Assembly: GCA_049688395.1 (NCBI GenBank)
Contig: JBAVKQ010000176.1
Location: forward strand, 1-64,000
Source of the DNA: Prado023 sp049688395
GTDB lineage: Bacteria; Actinomycetota; Actinomycetes; S36-B12; CAIYMF01
Reading direction: 5' to 3'
Length of the DNA: 64,000 nucleotides
Numbering within the stretch: the stretch's first letter is position 1; each line of letters begins with the position of its first letter. The notes beneath the pieces are model-generated. The model saw only the letters and a list, made by a program, of their open reading frames with translations. It was not told the DNA's origin and ran no database searches. Shown piece by piece: positions 35,748 through 44,020 of the stretch. Position numbers and translations under genes: made by a program.

Positions 35748-36656
35748 TCAGACAGTGGAACTGGTGGTTGTGGTGGCGGATCCTGCTGACTGCAGGGACT
35801 CGTAGAGATCCATGGCCTGCGCGGGCTTGATGCCGTCGTGCACCACGGCGCCGATGGTCTGGATCATGGCGGCCGGGTCATCGGCCTGGAAGACGTTTCG
35901 CCCCATGTCGACGCCTGCGGCGCCCTGGTCGATCGCCCGGTAGGCCAGTTCGAAGGCCTCCCGTTCGGGCAGCTTCTTCCCGCCCGCGATCACGATCGGC
36001 ACCGGGCAGGAAGCGGTGACCTTCTCAAAACCTTCGCAGTAGTAGGTCTTGACGACGGTGGCGCCGTTCTCGGCACACATCCGCGAGGCCAGGGAGAAGT
36101 ACTTCGCGTCGCGAGCCATCTCCTTGCCGACTGCCGTGACGGCCAGGATCGGGATGGAGCGCCGTTGCCCCTCGTCCACGGCCCGGTAGAGGTTGGCGAC
36201 GGTGGAGGCCTCAGTGGCGGGATCGCCTGCGGTGACCATCACCGCGATGGCGCAGGCGTTCAGCCGCACGGCGTCCTCGACATCCATGAGCGTGTTGTGG
36301 TTCAGCTCGGTCAGGATCGTCGTTCCCGCGTCGGCACGCAGGCAGATGGGCTTGCCCAGGTCGGGTGGGATCGACGAGCGGATCACCCCGCGCGTTGCCA
36401 TGAGGCAGTCGGCGTACTGGGCGATGGGGACGATCCCCAGGTCGATCCGTTCCAGCCCGGACGTCGGACCCATGATGAAGCCGTGGTCGAAGGCGAGCAT
36501 CACCGTTCGCCCGGTATCGGGCCGGAAGATCCGCGACAGACGGTCCTTCATGCCCCAGTCGAGGTTCGCGCAGCCCTTGAGGTGGAAGCCCGCGGTCGCG
36601 ACCGGATGCTCCAGCCCGAAGTCGGCGCCGTCCCTGATGTCATCGAGGTCAGCCAT
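35748..36656 (-). CDS. lsrF: LsrF-type class I aldolase/thiolase
   Basis: A 302-residue TIM-barrel enzyme. It matches E. coli LsrF along its length: MADLDDIRDG start, LKGCANLDWGMKDRLSRIF, VMLAFDHGF, GLERIDLGI, KTYYCEGFEK and VIAGGKKLPEREAFELAYRAIDQGAAGVDMGRN. LsrF cleaves a phosphorylated 2,4-dione from autoinducer-2 breakdown, passing acetyl to CoA and releasing DHAP. The Schiff-base Lys region is present. The last dozen residues (SATTTTSSTV) are extra. Start ATG 36656 overlaps the dhaL end by eight bases. No LsrK, LsrG or Lsr transporter genes are nearby, so the pathway differs from the known lsr system. Confidence 0.9.
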   Translation of the reverse strand: MADLDDIRDGADFGLEHPVATAGFHLKGCANLDWGMKDRLSRIFRPDTGRTVMLAFDHGFIMGPTSGLERIDLGIVPIAQYADCLMATRGVIRSSIPPDLGKPICLRADAGTTILTELNHNTLMDVEDAVRLNACAIAVMVTAGDPATEASTVANLYRAVDEGQRRSIPILAVTAVGKEMARDAKYFSLASRMCAENGATVVKTYYCEGFEKVTASCPVPIVIAGGKKLPEREAFELAYRAIDQGAAGVDMGRNVFQADDPAAMIQTIGAVVHDGIKPAQAMDLYESLQSAGSATTTTSSTV

Positions 36657-37293
36657 TGACCTTCTCCTCCTGTGCTTGGGCGAAACCCGCGAAGATCAGG
36701 CTGATGCTGACCGCCCCCGGGTCGAGGTGGCCGATGGAACGCGCACCCATCGTGCGGGCGCGGCCGACCTTGGCCGCATAGTCGGTGGTCCTGCTCGCAC
36801 CCTGCGCGGCGCTGGCGGCAGCGTCCGCGAAGGCCGCAGGTCCGTCGCCGCACCGCCTGAGCTCGGCCGCCAGGGTCTGCGTGGCCGGGATCATGGCGTC
36901 GAGCATCGTCTTGTCACCCTCGTGGGCCTTGCTGGTCAGCTGGAACCGGTGCAGGCCCGCCTCGAACATCGTCGCTGTCTGCTCGGCAGTCAACTCGTCG
37001 GCGACAGCCGCGGAGGCCAGCCCGAGGAAGTACGAGCCGATCAGCGGACTCGTGGAGCCGCCATCGCACATCATGACTTTCATCGCCACGGCCTCGAGCA
37101 GGTCGGCGAACGACTCCTCCCGGCTCGCCTGCGCGGCGCCGGCGGCGGCCTTCAGGGTGCGCAGGATGGTGACGCCGTGGTCGCCATCCCCGCAGGCGGC
37201 ATCCAGCTCGGAGAGCTCCTCGTGCTTGACGTCGATGAGCTGCTCCGCGCGCGCGAGCATCACGACGAACTGCGTCTTGGTCAGCGCAGGCAT
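36649..37293 (-). CDS. dhaL: DhaL-type ATP-binding kinase subunit
   Basis: A 214-residue helical-barrel protein that supplies ATP to its DhaK partner. The Mg-ADP motif is intact: LDAACGDGDHG gives Asp31, Asp36 and Asp38 in the pattern that holds two Mg ions. Later marks are GGSTSPLIGSYFLG and EGDKTMLDAMIPA. ATG 37293 has GAGGTGAGG upstream. There is no DhaM phosphotransferase in the window, so the subunit probably exchanges ADP for ATP, as in ATP-dependent dihydroxyacetone kinases. The substrate need not be dihydroxyacetone. A hairpin separates it from dhaK. Confidence 0.9.
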   Translation of the reverse strand: MPALTKTQFVVMLARAEQLIDVKHEELSELDAACGDGDHGVTILRTLKAAAGAAQASREESFADLLEAVAMKVMMCDGGSTSPLIGSYFLGLASAAVADELTAEQTATMFEAGLHRFQLTSKAHEGDKTMLDAMIPATQTLAAELRRCGDGPAAFADAAASAAQGASRTTDYAAKVGRARTMGARSIGHLDPGAVSISLIFAGFAQAQEEKVNG

Positions 37294-37380
37294 GTTCACC
37301 TCACCTCTCTCGGTTCGCCGCCGGCCGACAGGTGGCGTCCTGCGGGCGCGATCGACCGGAGACCTGGTGCTCTGGTGGGG

Positions 37381-37415
37381 CAGTGGGGGCGGGCGGGGCG
37401 CCAGCACCCCCACTG
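37381..37415. other. Hairpin between dhaK and dhaL
   Basis: CAGTGGGGG and CCCCCACTG pair in a 9-bp stem with a 17-base loop in the 162-base gap between two genes of the same operon. It may stabilise or partly end the upstream message. Confidence 0.4.
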
Positions 37416-37455
37416 GCCCGGTTCCTGATGTCAGGAGTGGACGGCTGCGCGGGGA

Positions 37456-38442
37456 TCAGCAGACGCGGAAGTACGGGGTGTCGCAGGGGGCATCCCACAG
37501 TTCCTTGAGTTCGTCATCGAGCTTGCAGGCGATCAACTGGTAGCCACCGGCCTCCTGCACCGTGAGCAGCTCGTCAGCCTCCCCACGCACCACCTTGATG
37601 CCCAGTGAGTCGAAGTACTTCGCCGCGTCACCGAAGGCGATCAGCAGCTCCATCACGGTGGCCTTGCCCGATCCGTTCACCAGCAGCAGGATCTCGTCGC
37701 CCTCGGTGAGCCCCAACTTGTCGACGATCTTCCCGGCGAGCAGTTCCGCGGTTTCCCTGGCCGGCAGCATCTTCATGCGAACACCGCCGCCCTCACCGTG
37801 CTGCCCGGCGCAGATCTCCATCTCGTCGGCACCCATGTCGCCGAGGTCTCCCCCGGTGGACGGGTGGCTCGCGATCTCGGACAGGACCGCGATGGTGGCC
37901 ATGTTGTCCTCGGCCTTCTGCGCGATCCGGTAGACTTGGTCGAGGTCCCAGCCCAGCTCCGCGGCAGCACCGGCCGTCTTGTAGACGATGAAGCAGCCAC
38001 CCAGGCCACGGCCCTCCTCCTCGGCAGTGGGCCGGATCTCCTCCTTGGTGATCACCTCCCTGACCAGGATGCCCTCCTCGTCAGCGAACTGCTTGGCCAT
38101 CTCGGCGCTCATCACGTCACCGGCGTGGTTCAGGGTCACGAGCAGGATGCCCGCGTCCCGCTTCAGCAGACGCATGGCCTCGAGGACCTTCGGGGGGCCG
38201 GGGGCCGCGAAGATGTCGCCGACCACGGAGATGTCGAGCATCCCGCGGCCGACCCAGCCCTCCAGCGCGGGCTCGTGCCCCGCGCCGCCCAGGGTGAGCA
38301 CGGCCACCTTGTCCGAGGACTTCTTGATGGTCCGGCACACCAGCTTCTCGGACTCCAGCGTGACCTTGTCCGGGTACGCCCTGGCCAGGCCCTCCAGCAG
38401 TTCCGCGGTGAGGTTGTCAGGATCGTTGATGAACTTCTTCAT
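37456..38442 (-). CDS. dhaK: DhaK-type kinase subunit
   Basis: A 328-residue substrate-binding kinase subunit. Key residues match E. coli DhaK: His56 in GGAGHEPA, Asp109 in LNHAGDVM, and His215 in GQHGEGG at the place of His218, which holds the ketone as a hemiaminal. The surrounding text (GHEPALEGWVGRGMLDISV, QHGEGGG instead of IHGEPG) deviates from dihydroxyacetone kinases, so another short ketose or dione is likely. It is the second gene of the operon, after the VOC protein and before dhaL. Confidence 0.88.
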   Translation of the reverse strand: MKKFINDPDNLTAELLEGLARAYPDKVTLESEKLVCRTIKKSSDKVAVLTLGGAGHEPALEGWVGRGMLDISVVGDIFAAPGPPKVLEAMRLLKRDAGILLVTLNHAGDVMSAEMAKQFADEEGILVREVITKEEIRPTAEEEGRGLGGCFIVYKTAGAAAELGWDLDQVYRIAQKAEDNMATIAVLSEIASHPSTGGDLGDMGADEMEICAGQHGEGGGVRMKMLPARETAELLAGKIVDKLGLTEGDEILLLVNGSGKATVMELLIAFGDAAKYFDSLGIKVVRGEADELLTVQEAGGYQLIACKLDDELKELWDAPCDTPYFRVC

Positions 38443-38487
38443 GTTCGCACTCTCGTCTCGTCGAGCGGGTCGGGGTCGCTGGTTCGC

Positions 38488-38811
38488 TCAGGCGTCGGCG
38501 ATGGACAGGAGCTCCACGAGTTGGCCGTCCTCGACGACGAAGCCGACGCGGGTCGTCGGGTTGGCGTCCCACGGCGCCTGCACGACCTGCTTGCCCTGCA
38601 TGGCCGCCTCGACGTCGTCGACCAGGTAGGCGATGTGTGCTTCGTTCTGGATCATCGGGCTCAATGGGCTGCCCTCCTCGAAGCGACACCACTCGATGTT
38701 CTGCTCGCTCTGCGACGGATCCGTCACGAAGAGCTTCACGTCAGCCATGTACCCCTCGTTGGGGCGCTGCACAGAGGTCGGGATGCCGATGTGGTGATAC
38801 TGCCGGGCCAT
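38488..38811 (-). CDS. VOC-like (glyoxalase-fold) small protein
   Basis: A 107-residue protein with the strand pattern of a single VOC unit: HHIGIP near the start, EAHIAYLVDDVEAAM in the middle and GQLVELLS at the end. VOC proteins bind a metal through His/Glu/Gln and catalyse isomerisations or lyase steps on small carbonyl compounds. ATG 38811 has a perfect GGAGGA, so it is the first gene of the operon. It may isomerise the phosphorylated intermediate before LsrF acts, in the role LsrG fills in E. coli. That is inference. Confidence 0.75.
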   Translation of the reverse strand: MARQYHHIGIPTSVQRPNEGYMADVKLFVTDPSQSEQNIEWCRFEEGSPLSPMIQNEAHIAYLVDDVEAAMQGKQVVQAPWDANPTTRVGFVVEDGQLVELLSIADA

Positions 38812-38882
38812 GTCTCCTCCTTCGCCTGCGGTCGAAGGGGAAGGAGGCGCGATCCTGCACTGACTGCCTGATCCCGGTGACC

Positions 38883-38894
38883 GGACAAATGTTC
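38883..38894 (-). promoter_or_regulatory. Operator 1 of the SorC-type regulator
   Basis: Minus strand GAACATTTGTCC, an imperfect palindrome, 71 bases upstream of the operon's first gene. It is one of four matching GAACA-NN-TGTCC. Confidence 0.6.
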
Positions 38895-38964
38895 GTTCGC
38901 TAGGTGGATGCGAAGGTCGACCGTTCACGTGGTCGCCCTTGCGGAACAAACGTATCAACGTGGA

Positions 38965-38976
38965 GAACAGGTGTCC
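38965..38976 (+). promoter_or_regulatory. Operator 2 of the SorC-type regulator
   Basis: Plus strand GAACAGGTGTCC between the operon promoter and the 3' end of the regulator gene. Additional half sites GGAACAAAC (38943) and GTTGTTCG (38982) flank it. Confidence 0.6.
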
Positions 38977-39016
38977 AGACAGTTGTTCGTGTGATTCGCA
39001 TCACATTCTTCGACGC

Positions 39017-39970
39017 TCAGGCGTGCAGCGACTGGTGCAGGCGCAGCAGCTCTCGGGCTGCTGCCTCATCGGTGACCAGATGACTGACCAGACCCGTGGC
39101 CAGGCCACCGTGCAGGGCCGGGGCCTTGGCAGCACCGCCGGCGACAACGACTACCCGCTTGGCGCGGCGCAGGGTCTCCAACGGGATCCGCACCGCGAAG
39201 TCATCGGGGCTCTCGATGACCTGACCGCGCACGTCGAAGTAATAGGTGGCCAGGGTCCCGACGGCCCGATGCACCTTGAGACGATCCCCGAAGCGGGCGG
39301 CGGTCGCGTCGTCCGGCACGGTGGGGTAGGCGCCGATCCCGAGCAGCACGGCGTCGAGGTGGGCCCACAGATCCGAGACCTGCCGGTACTCCAGCGTCCC
39401 GACGAACATGTCGTGGTCGCGCTGGGACACGGGGAACGCGGGGGCATGCAGGTAGGCGGGCTCGAAGCCCCACCTGGCCGCCAGCATCCTGGTCAGCTCG
39501 TTGGTCTGGTACCACTGCATCGCGCTGGTGGCGCTCCCGATCACGGGGCAGACCCGCGTGCCCTCGGCTGCGCTGTCGTCGATCGGCTCCAGTGCCTCGA
39601 TCACATCCCGGACGCTCTCGCCCCAGCCGATGCCCAGGCGTCGGATCGTCGGCCTCAACCGCTCGAGGTACAGGGCCGCCTGCGACACCAGCATCTCCCG
39701 ATTGGCGTGCTCGTCGGAGGTGCTGGTCGGCACGACCAGGCCGCCGGCGATCCCGAACGTGCGCATCAGCTCGCCGAGCAGGTGGTCCTCGGCGTCCATG
39801 GGGGAGCGAACCTCGATCCGCACGATGCCCTGCTGCCGAGCCTCGGACAGCAGCCGACTCACAACCGGCCTGGAGATGCCGAACGTCTGCGCGATCCTGG
39901 CCTGGGTGTAATCCTGCTCGTAGTACAGCCGAGCGATCTCGACCAGACGCTGGTACTCGTCGTTGCGCAT
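39017..39970 (-). CDS. SorC/LsrR-family sugar-binding transcriptional regulator
   Basis: A 317-residue regulator. The N-terminal HTH (residues about 5-55) reads VEIARLYYEQDYTQARIAQTFGISRPVVSRLL, the SorC/DeoR-type motif; residues about 60-315 are the sugar-phosphate-binding domain (GIGWGESVRDVI, LLGIGAY, TYYFDVRGQVI, VVVAGGAAKAPAL). LsrR and related proteins are released from DNA by phosphorylated ligands. ATG 39970 follows CAGGAGAG, and two operator copies lie just upstream, so it likely represses itself and the adjacent operon until a DhaKL product accumulates. Confidence 0.9.
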   Translation of the reverse strand: MRNDEYQRLVEIARLYYEQDYTQARIAQTFGISRPVVSRLLSEARQQGIVRIEVRSPMDAEDHLLGELMRTFGIAGGLVVPTSTSDEHANREMLVSQAALYLERLRPTIRRLGIGWGESVRDVIEALEPIDDSAAEGTRVCPVIGSATSAMQWYQTNELTRMLAARWGFEPAYLHAPAFPVSQRDHDMFVGTLEYRQVSDLWAHLDAVLLGIGAYPTVPDDATAARFGDRLKVHRAVGTLATYYFDVRGQVIESPDDFAVRIPLETLRRAKRVVVVAGGAAKAPALHGGLATGLVSHLVTDEAAARELLRLHQSLHA

Positions 39971-39983
39971 CTCGGACTCTCCT

Positions 39984-39995
39984 GGACGAATGTTC
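39984..39995 (-). promoter_or_regulatory. Operator 3, before the regulator gene
   Basis: Minus strand GAACATTCGTCC, 13 bases upstream of the regulator start and touching its ribosome site, ideal for autorepression. Confidence 0.6.
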
Positions 39996-40015
39996 GCACT
40001 GACGCACGTGCCACT

Positions 40016-40027
40016 GGACATCTGTTC
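40016..40027 (-). promoter_or_regulatory. Operator 4, before the regulator gene
   Basis: Minus strand GAACAGATGTCC, 32 bases (three helical turns) from operator 3, so a tetramer could bind both. Confidence 0.6.
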
Positions 40028-40283
40028 TGAGACTACCGTCTCGGGCCCCGTCAGTGCCCCGGTGTTCCCAAATGCCGGTGCCCCACAGTCGATCCACGAC
40101 GCCGCGATCACGCGGAGCGTGCCCCTGGGCCGGGGCTGAGCCACTGCGGACGACGGCCATCGCCTGATCGGCGGCGCTGCTCAGCCGAGTCTGTTCCGAG
40201 CGGCCCCGCTTCTGCGCGAAACCCCTTGCCCGCCAACCCGACTCCTGGTCGTCCTCGCTGACTCCCCAGTGCCACCCAGAGAA
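40028..40283. other. Intergenic region between the regulator and the GT2-GtrA gene
   Basis: About 256 bases with no gene seen. Its two edges hold operator 4 and the TCACAGG-type box, respectively. Confidence 0.3.
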
Positions 40284-40302
40284 CTCCCAGGGTCCTCACA
40301 GC
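40284..40302 (+). promoter_or_regulatory. TCACAGG-type box before GT2-GtrA
   Basis: CTCCCAGGGTCCTCACAGC: two TCmCAG units with 11-bp period. It ends 22 bases before the ATG at 40325. Five further copies precede other genes to 63.5 kb. Confidence 0.65.
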
Positions 40303-40324
40303 GGGGGCAGGGACTCTTTCGGTC

Positions 40325-41710
40325 ATGGCACTCACCGATCTGCAGACCCGAAGGCCCCGGGCGGTCCGCCCCGCCTCGCGCGTCACCCCGACGGAATCCA
40401 GGTTCCTTGGCCCCGCCGTCGACATCGTCATCCCTGTGCACGACGAGCAGCGGGACCTGGAGCCCAATGTCCGGCGGCTGTGCGCCCACTTGCGCGACGG
40501 CCTGCCCTACTCGTTCCGTGTCACGATCGCCGACAACGCAAGCACCGACCTGACCCCGCAGATCGCCACCCGCCTGGCCGAGCAGATCCCCGAGGTCCGG
40601 GTGGTCCGCCTGGAGCGCAAGGGCCGTGGTCGCGCCCTGCGCGAGGTATGGGCCGCCAGTGACGCCGAGGTCCTTGCCTACATGGACGTGGACCTCTCCA
40701 CGGACCTCGCCGCCGTGCTGCCCCTGGTCGCCCCACTGCTGTCGGGGCACTCCGACATCGCGATCGGGACCCGACTCGGGCGCGGCTCACGGGTGGTGCG
40801 TGGGCCCAAGCGCGAGTTGATCTCCCGGTGCTACAACATGCTCTTGCGCACGACGCTCGGGGCCGGATTCAGCGATGCCCAGTGCGGATTCAAGGCGATC
40901 CGGGCCGACGCCGCTGCTGCCCTCCTGCCACTGGTGGAGGATCCCGAGTGGTTCTTCGACACCGAGCTGCTGGTGCTGGCCGAGCGCTCGGGCATGCGCA
41001 TCCACGAGATCCCCGTCGACTGGGTCGATGACCCCCGCAGCACCGTGGACATCCTCGACACAGCCCGCAAGGACCTCGCCGGGATCTGGCGGCTGGTCCG
41101 CGGGCTGGGCACCGGACGAATCCCGCTGGCGACCTTGGCAGACGTCGACTCCGCGGAACAGGCCAGCGACGCGCCGCGTGGGATCCTGAGCCAACTCGTT
41201 CGCTTCGCCCTGATCGGGCTGGTCAGCACGCTGGCCTACGCCGTCCTCTACTGGGTCCTGCGGGGGCCGCTCAGCGCGCAGGGGGCCAACGCGGTGGCCC
41301 TGCTGCTCACCGCCGTGGGCAACACAGCAGCGAACCGATGGTTGACCTTCGCAGTGCGCGGCCGGGCAGGCCGATTGCGCCATCAGGCTCAGGGCCTGGT
41401 GGTCTTCATGGTGGGCCTGGCTGTGACCAGTGGGAGCCTCGCGCTCCTCGGGGCGGTGGACCCCGAAGCCGCGCATGGCGTCGAGTTGGTGGTGCTGACC
41501 GTCGCCAACGTGGTGGCCACGCTCGTTCGGTTCCTGATGTACCGCGCATGGGTGTTCGGCGGCCAGCGCGCGCCAGCCACACCGACCAACGCGACTCAGG
41601 CCGCCCCGGAGCCGAACCCCCAGCCCACGGACGAGATCAGACCCGACCCGTACCCCGACGCGGGGGGCACTGACCCCCTCACCACCCCGATCACGGAGGT
41701 TGCCCGATGA
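40325..41710 (+). CDS. Family 2 glycosyltransferase fused to GtrA membrane domain
   Basis: A 461-residue bifunctional protein. Residues about 30-270 are a GT2 domain (VDIVIPVHDEQRDLEPNV, DVDLSTDLAAV, DAQCGFKAIR, WFFDTELLVLAERS), typical of polyprenyl-phosphate glycosyltransferases. Residues about 290-420 are four helices of GtrA type (LVRFALIGLVSTLAYAVLYW), which may flip the lipid-linked sugar. The Pro-rich tail ends with an ATGA overlap to the next gene, so both are one operon, controlled by the upstream direct-repeat box. Together they could supply and attach sugars at the cell surface. Confidence 0.88.
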   Translation: MALTDLQTRRPRAVRPASRVTPTESRFLGPAVDIVIPVHDEQRDLEPNVRRLCAHLRDGLPYSFRVTIADNASTDLTPQIATRLAEQIPEVRVVRLERKGRGRALREVWAASDAEVLAYMDVDLSTDLAAVLPLVAPLLSGHSDIAIGTRLGRGSRVVRGPKRELISRCYNMLLRTTLGAGFSDAQCGFKAIRADAAAALLPLVEDPEWFFDTELLVLAERSGMRIHEIPVDWVDDPRSTVDILDTARKDLAGIWRLVRGLGTGRIPLATLADVDSAEQASDAPRGILSQLVRFALIGLVSTLAYAVLYWVLRGPLSAQGANAVALLLTAVGNTAANRWLTFAVRGRAGRLRHQAQGLVVFMVGLAVTSGSLALLGAVDPEAAHGVELVVLTVANVVATLVRFLMYRAWVFGGQRAPATPTNATQAAPEPNPQPTDEIRPDPYPDAGGTDPLTTPITEVAR

Positions 41711-43965
41711 CCACGAACACCCCGGCCCACCACGACACCTGGTGGACTCCCGCCGAGCAGGAGCCCAGCGCACCCTCTGACCGGACCCCGGGCGCTTGGA
41801 TCGCACCGCAGCCCGAGGCCTCCTCGGAGGCTTCGAGCGCTGCGCTGGGCCCGCAAGCCCCGTTCCGGCACTCGCCGCCGTGGGCGCGCTGGGCCCTGGC
41901 TGGGCTGCTGGCGGCCACGGCGGTGCTCTACCTCTGGGGCCTGAGCGCCAACGGCTGGGCCAACTCGTACTACTCCGCGGCTGCGCAGGCCGGCGGGTCG
42001 GACTGGAAGGCCTGGTTCTTCGGCAGTCTCGACTCCGCCAACTCCATCACTGTCGACAAGACCCCGGCCTCCCTGTGGCTGACGGGCCTGAGCGTGCGCC
42101 TGTTCGGGCTGAGCTCGTGGTCCATCCTGGTCCCCCAGGCCCTGCTGGGCGTGGCCAGCGTCGGGGTCCTGTACGCCACGGTCCGCCGGTGGTTCGGCCC
42201 GTGGGCCGGCCTCATCGCCGGCGCCGTGCTGGCACTCACCCCGGTCGCGACTCTGATGTTCCGGTTCAACAACCCCGACGCCATGCTGGTCCTGCTCCTG
42301 GTGTGCGCCGCGTGGGCCATGGGCCGGGCCACCGAACGGGCATCGATGCGCTGGATCATGCTGGCCGGGGCGTTCGTCGGCTTCGCCTTCCTGGCCAAGA
42401 TGATGCAGGCCTTCCTGGTGCTGCCGGGCTTCGTGGCGATGTACGCCGTCGCTGCCCCGACCGACCTGCGCCGGCGGATCGGCCACCTGGCCGCCGCATT
42501 CGGCGCGATGATCCTCGCGGCCGGGTGGTGGGTCGCCGTCGTCGAGCTGTGGCCCACGGACGCACGGCCTTACATCGGCGGATCGCAGGACAACTCCGTC
42601 CTCGAGCTGATGCTGGGCTACAACGGGTTCGGCCGACTGACCGGCAACGAGACCGGCAGCGTCGTGGGGGGCGGCCAGCGCGGGGCGATGTGGGGCGAGA
42701 CCGGATGGGACCGGCTCTTCACGGCGTCCTACGGCGGTCAGGTGGCCTGGCTGCTGCCCGCGGCGGTGGTCATGATCGCGATCCTCCTCTGGGTCTCCCG
42801 GCGCACCCCTCGAAGCGACCTCACCCGGGCGGCGGCGATCGGATGGGGCGGCTGGCTGCTCGTCACCGCCGCGGTGATCTCCTTCAGCCAGGGCATCATC
42901 CACCAGTACTACACGGTGGCTCTCGCGCCCGCGATCGCTGCGCTGGTCGGCATCGGCTCGATCATGCTGTGGCAGCGACGCACACACCGGTGGGCTCGGG
43001 GCACGGCGGCCGTCCTCATCGTGGGCTCAGCGTGGTGGGCCGCGGTCCTGCTGGGTCGATCGCCGGACTTCGTGGGCTGGCTGGCGCCCGTCGTGCTCGT
43101 CGGCGGCCTGGCCGCGGGTATGGCCTACCTGCTCGCACCGATGCTGCCCAGCGGGCTCGGGGTGCGGATCGCGCGCGCCGCCGGCATCGCCGGACTGGTC
43201 GTGGCACTCGCCGGACCCGCGGCGTACTCGCTGGAGACTGCGACGTCGGCCGCGTCCGGCTCACTGCCCTCCGCTGGTCCGGCTGTCGCTGGCGCCGGCA
43301 CCGGCCCGGGGGCTCGGGGCCCCGGGGGTCAGGGTGGCCCCGGCCAGCCCACAGCCAACGGGTCCCAGGGCGGTGCGGGTACGACTCCCACCGCGCCGGG
43401 GGTCCCGGGAGGCCAGGCGGGCGCCGGCCAGAACGTACCGGGCCTCCCGACTGGCCCGGGCGCAGGAGGCCCGGGCGCTGGTGGCCCAGGCACGGGTGGT
43501 CCAGCCACGGGTGGCGCCACGGGTAGCCCAGGTGCGGGGCGTTCCGGCGCGGGCGGCGGACCGAATTCGCTGCTCGAGGCCAGCACCCCGAGCCCCGAGC
43601 TCACCGCAGCCCTGGTCGCCGACGCCGACCAGTTCACGTGGGTGGCGGCCGCCGTCGGCGCCAACACGGCCGCCGGCTACCAGTTGGCCAGTGCGGAGCC
43701 GGTCATGGCGATCGGCGGCTTCAACGGCAGCGACCCCGCCCCCACCCTGGCCCAGTTCCAGGCTTTGGTCGCCGCCGGCCAGATCCACTGGTTCCTCGAT
43801 GGCGGGGACGGGTTCGGCACCCAGATGGGCGGCTCGGACTCCGCCGCGCAGATCAGCGCATGGGTCCAGTCGAACTTCGCCGCCACCACCATCGACGCCA
43901 CCACCCTGTACGACCTGAGTGCGCAGCCACCGACGACGGCGCCCAGCGCGCCGGTGGCCCTCTGA
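41707..43965 (+). CDS. Family 39 membrane glycosyltransferase with Gly/Pro-rich linker
   Basis: A 752-residue ArnT/PMT-like enzyme that takes sugar from polyprenyl phosphate on the outer face. Residues about 60-510 hold 10-12 helices with early acidic/aromatic loops (SANGWANSYYSAAAQAGGSD, DKTPASLWLTGLSVRLFG). Residues about 515-620 are a low-complexity linker of Gly-Pro-Ala-Gly repeats. Residues about 625-752 are a soluble alpha/beta domain (EPVMAIGGFNGSDPAPTL, WFLDGGDGFG) found at the C-terminus of this actinobacterial subgroup. Start ATG 41707 overlaps the GT2-GtrA stop. A strong terminator follows. The acceptor is unknown. Confidence 0.88.
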   Translation: MTTNTPAHHDTWWTPAEQEPSAPSDRTPGAWIAPQPEASSEASSAALGPQAPFRHSPPWARWALAGLLAATAVLYLWGLSANGWANSYYSAAAQAGGSDWKAWFFGSLDSANSITVDKTPASLWLTGLSVRLFGLSSWSILVPQALLGVASVGVLYATVRRWFGPWAGLIAGAVLALTPVATLMFRFNNPDAMLVLLLVCAAWAMGRATERASMRWIMLAGAFVGFAFLAKMMQAFLVLPGFVAMYAVAAPTDLRRRIGHLAAAFGAMILAAGWWVAVVELWPTDARPYIGGSQDNSVLELMLGYNGFGRLTGNETGSVVGGGQRGAMWGETGWDRLFTASYGGQVAWLLPAAVVMIAILLWVSRRTPRSDLTRAAAIGWGGWLLVTAAVISFSQGIIHQYYTVALAPAIAALVGIGSIMLWQRRTHRWARGTAAVLIVGSAWWAAVLLGRSPDFVGWLAPVVLVGGLAAGMAYLLAPMLPSGLGVRIARAAGIAGLVVALAGPAAYSLETATSAASGSLPSAGPAVAGAGTGPGARGPGGQGGPGQPTANGSQGGAGTTPTAPGVPGGQAGAGQNVPGLPTGPGAGGPGAGGPGTGGPATGGATGSPGAGRSGAGGGPNSLLEASTPSPELTAALVADADQFTWVAAAVGANTAAGYQLASAEPVMAIGGFNGSDPAPTLAQFQALVAAGQIHWFLDGGDGFGTQMGGSDSAAQISAWVQSNFAATTIDATTLYDLSAQPPTTAPSAPVAL

Positions 43966-43968
43966 CCC

Positions 43969-44007
43969 GCGAGCCCCCCTCGCGCCGCGTGCGTGAGGGG
44001 GGCTCGC
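43969..44007. terminator. Bidirectional terminator
   Basis: GCGAGCCCCCCTC and GAGGGGGGCTCGC make a perfect 13-bp stem with a 13-base loop, between the convergent GT39 and glgP genes. Confidence 0.8.
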
Positions 44008-44020
44008 CGTCGGTGCACGA

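Noticed and set aside
43290..43560. Repetitive GGCCCGGG-type tract, considered as a CRISPR or tandem array
   Set aside because: It is in frame within the GT39 gene and encodes a Gly/Pro/Ala linker; there are no regular spacers.
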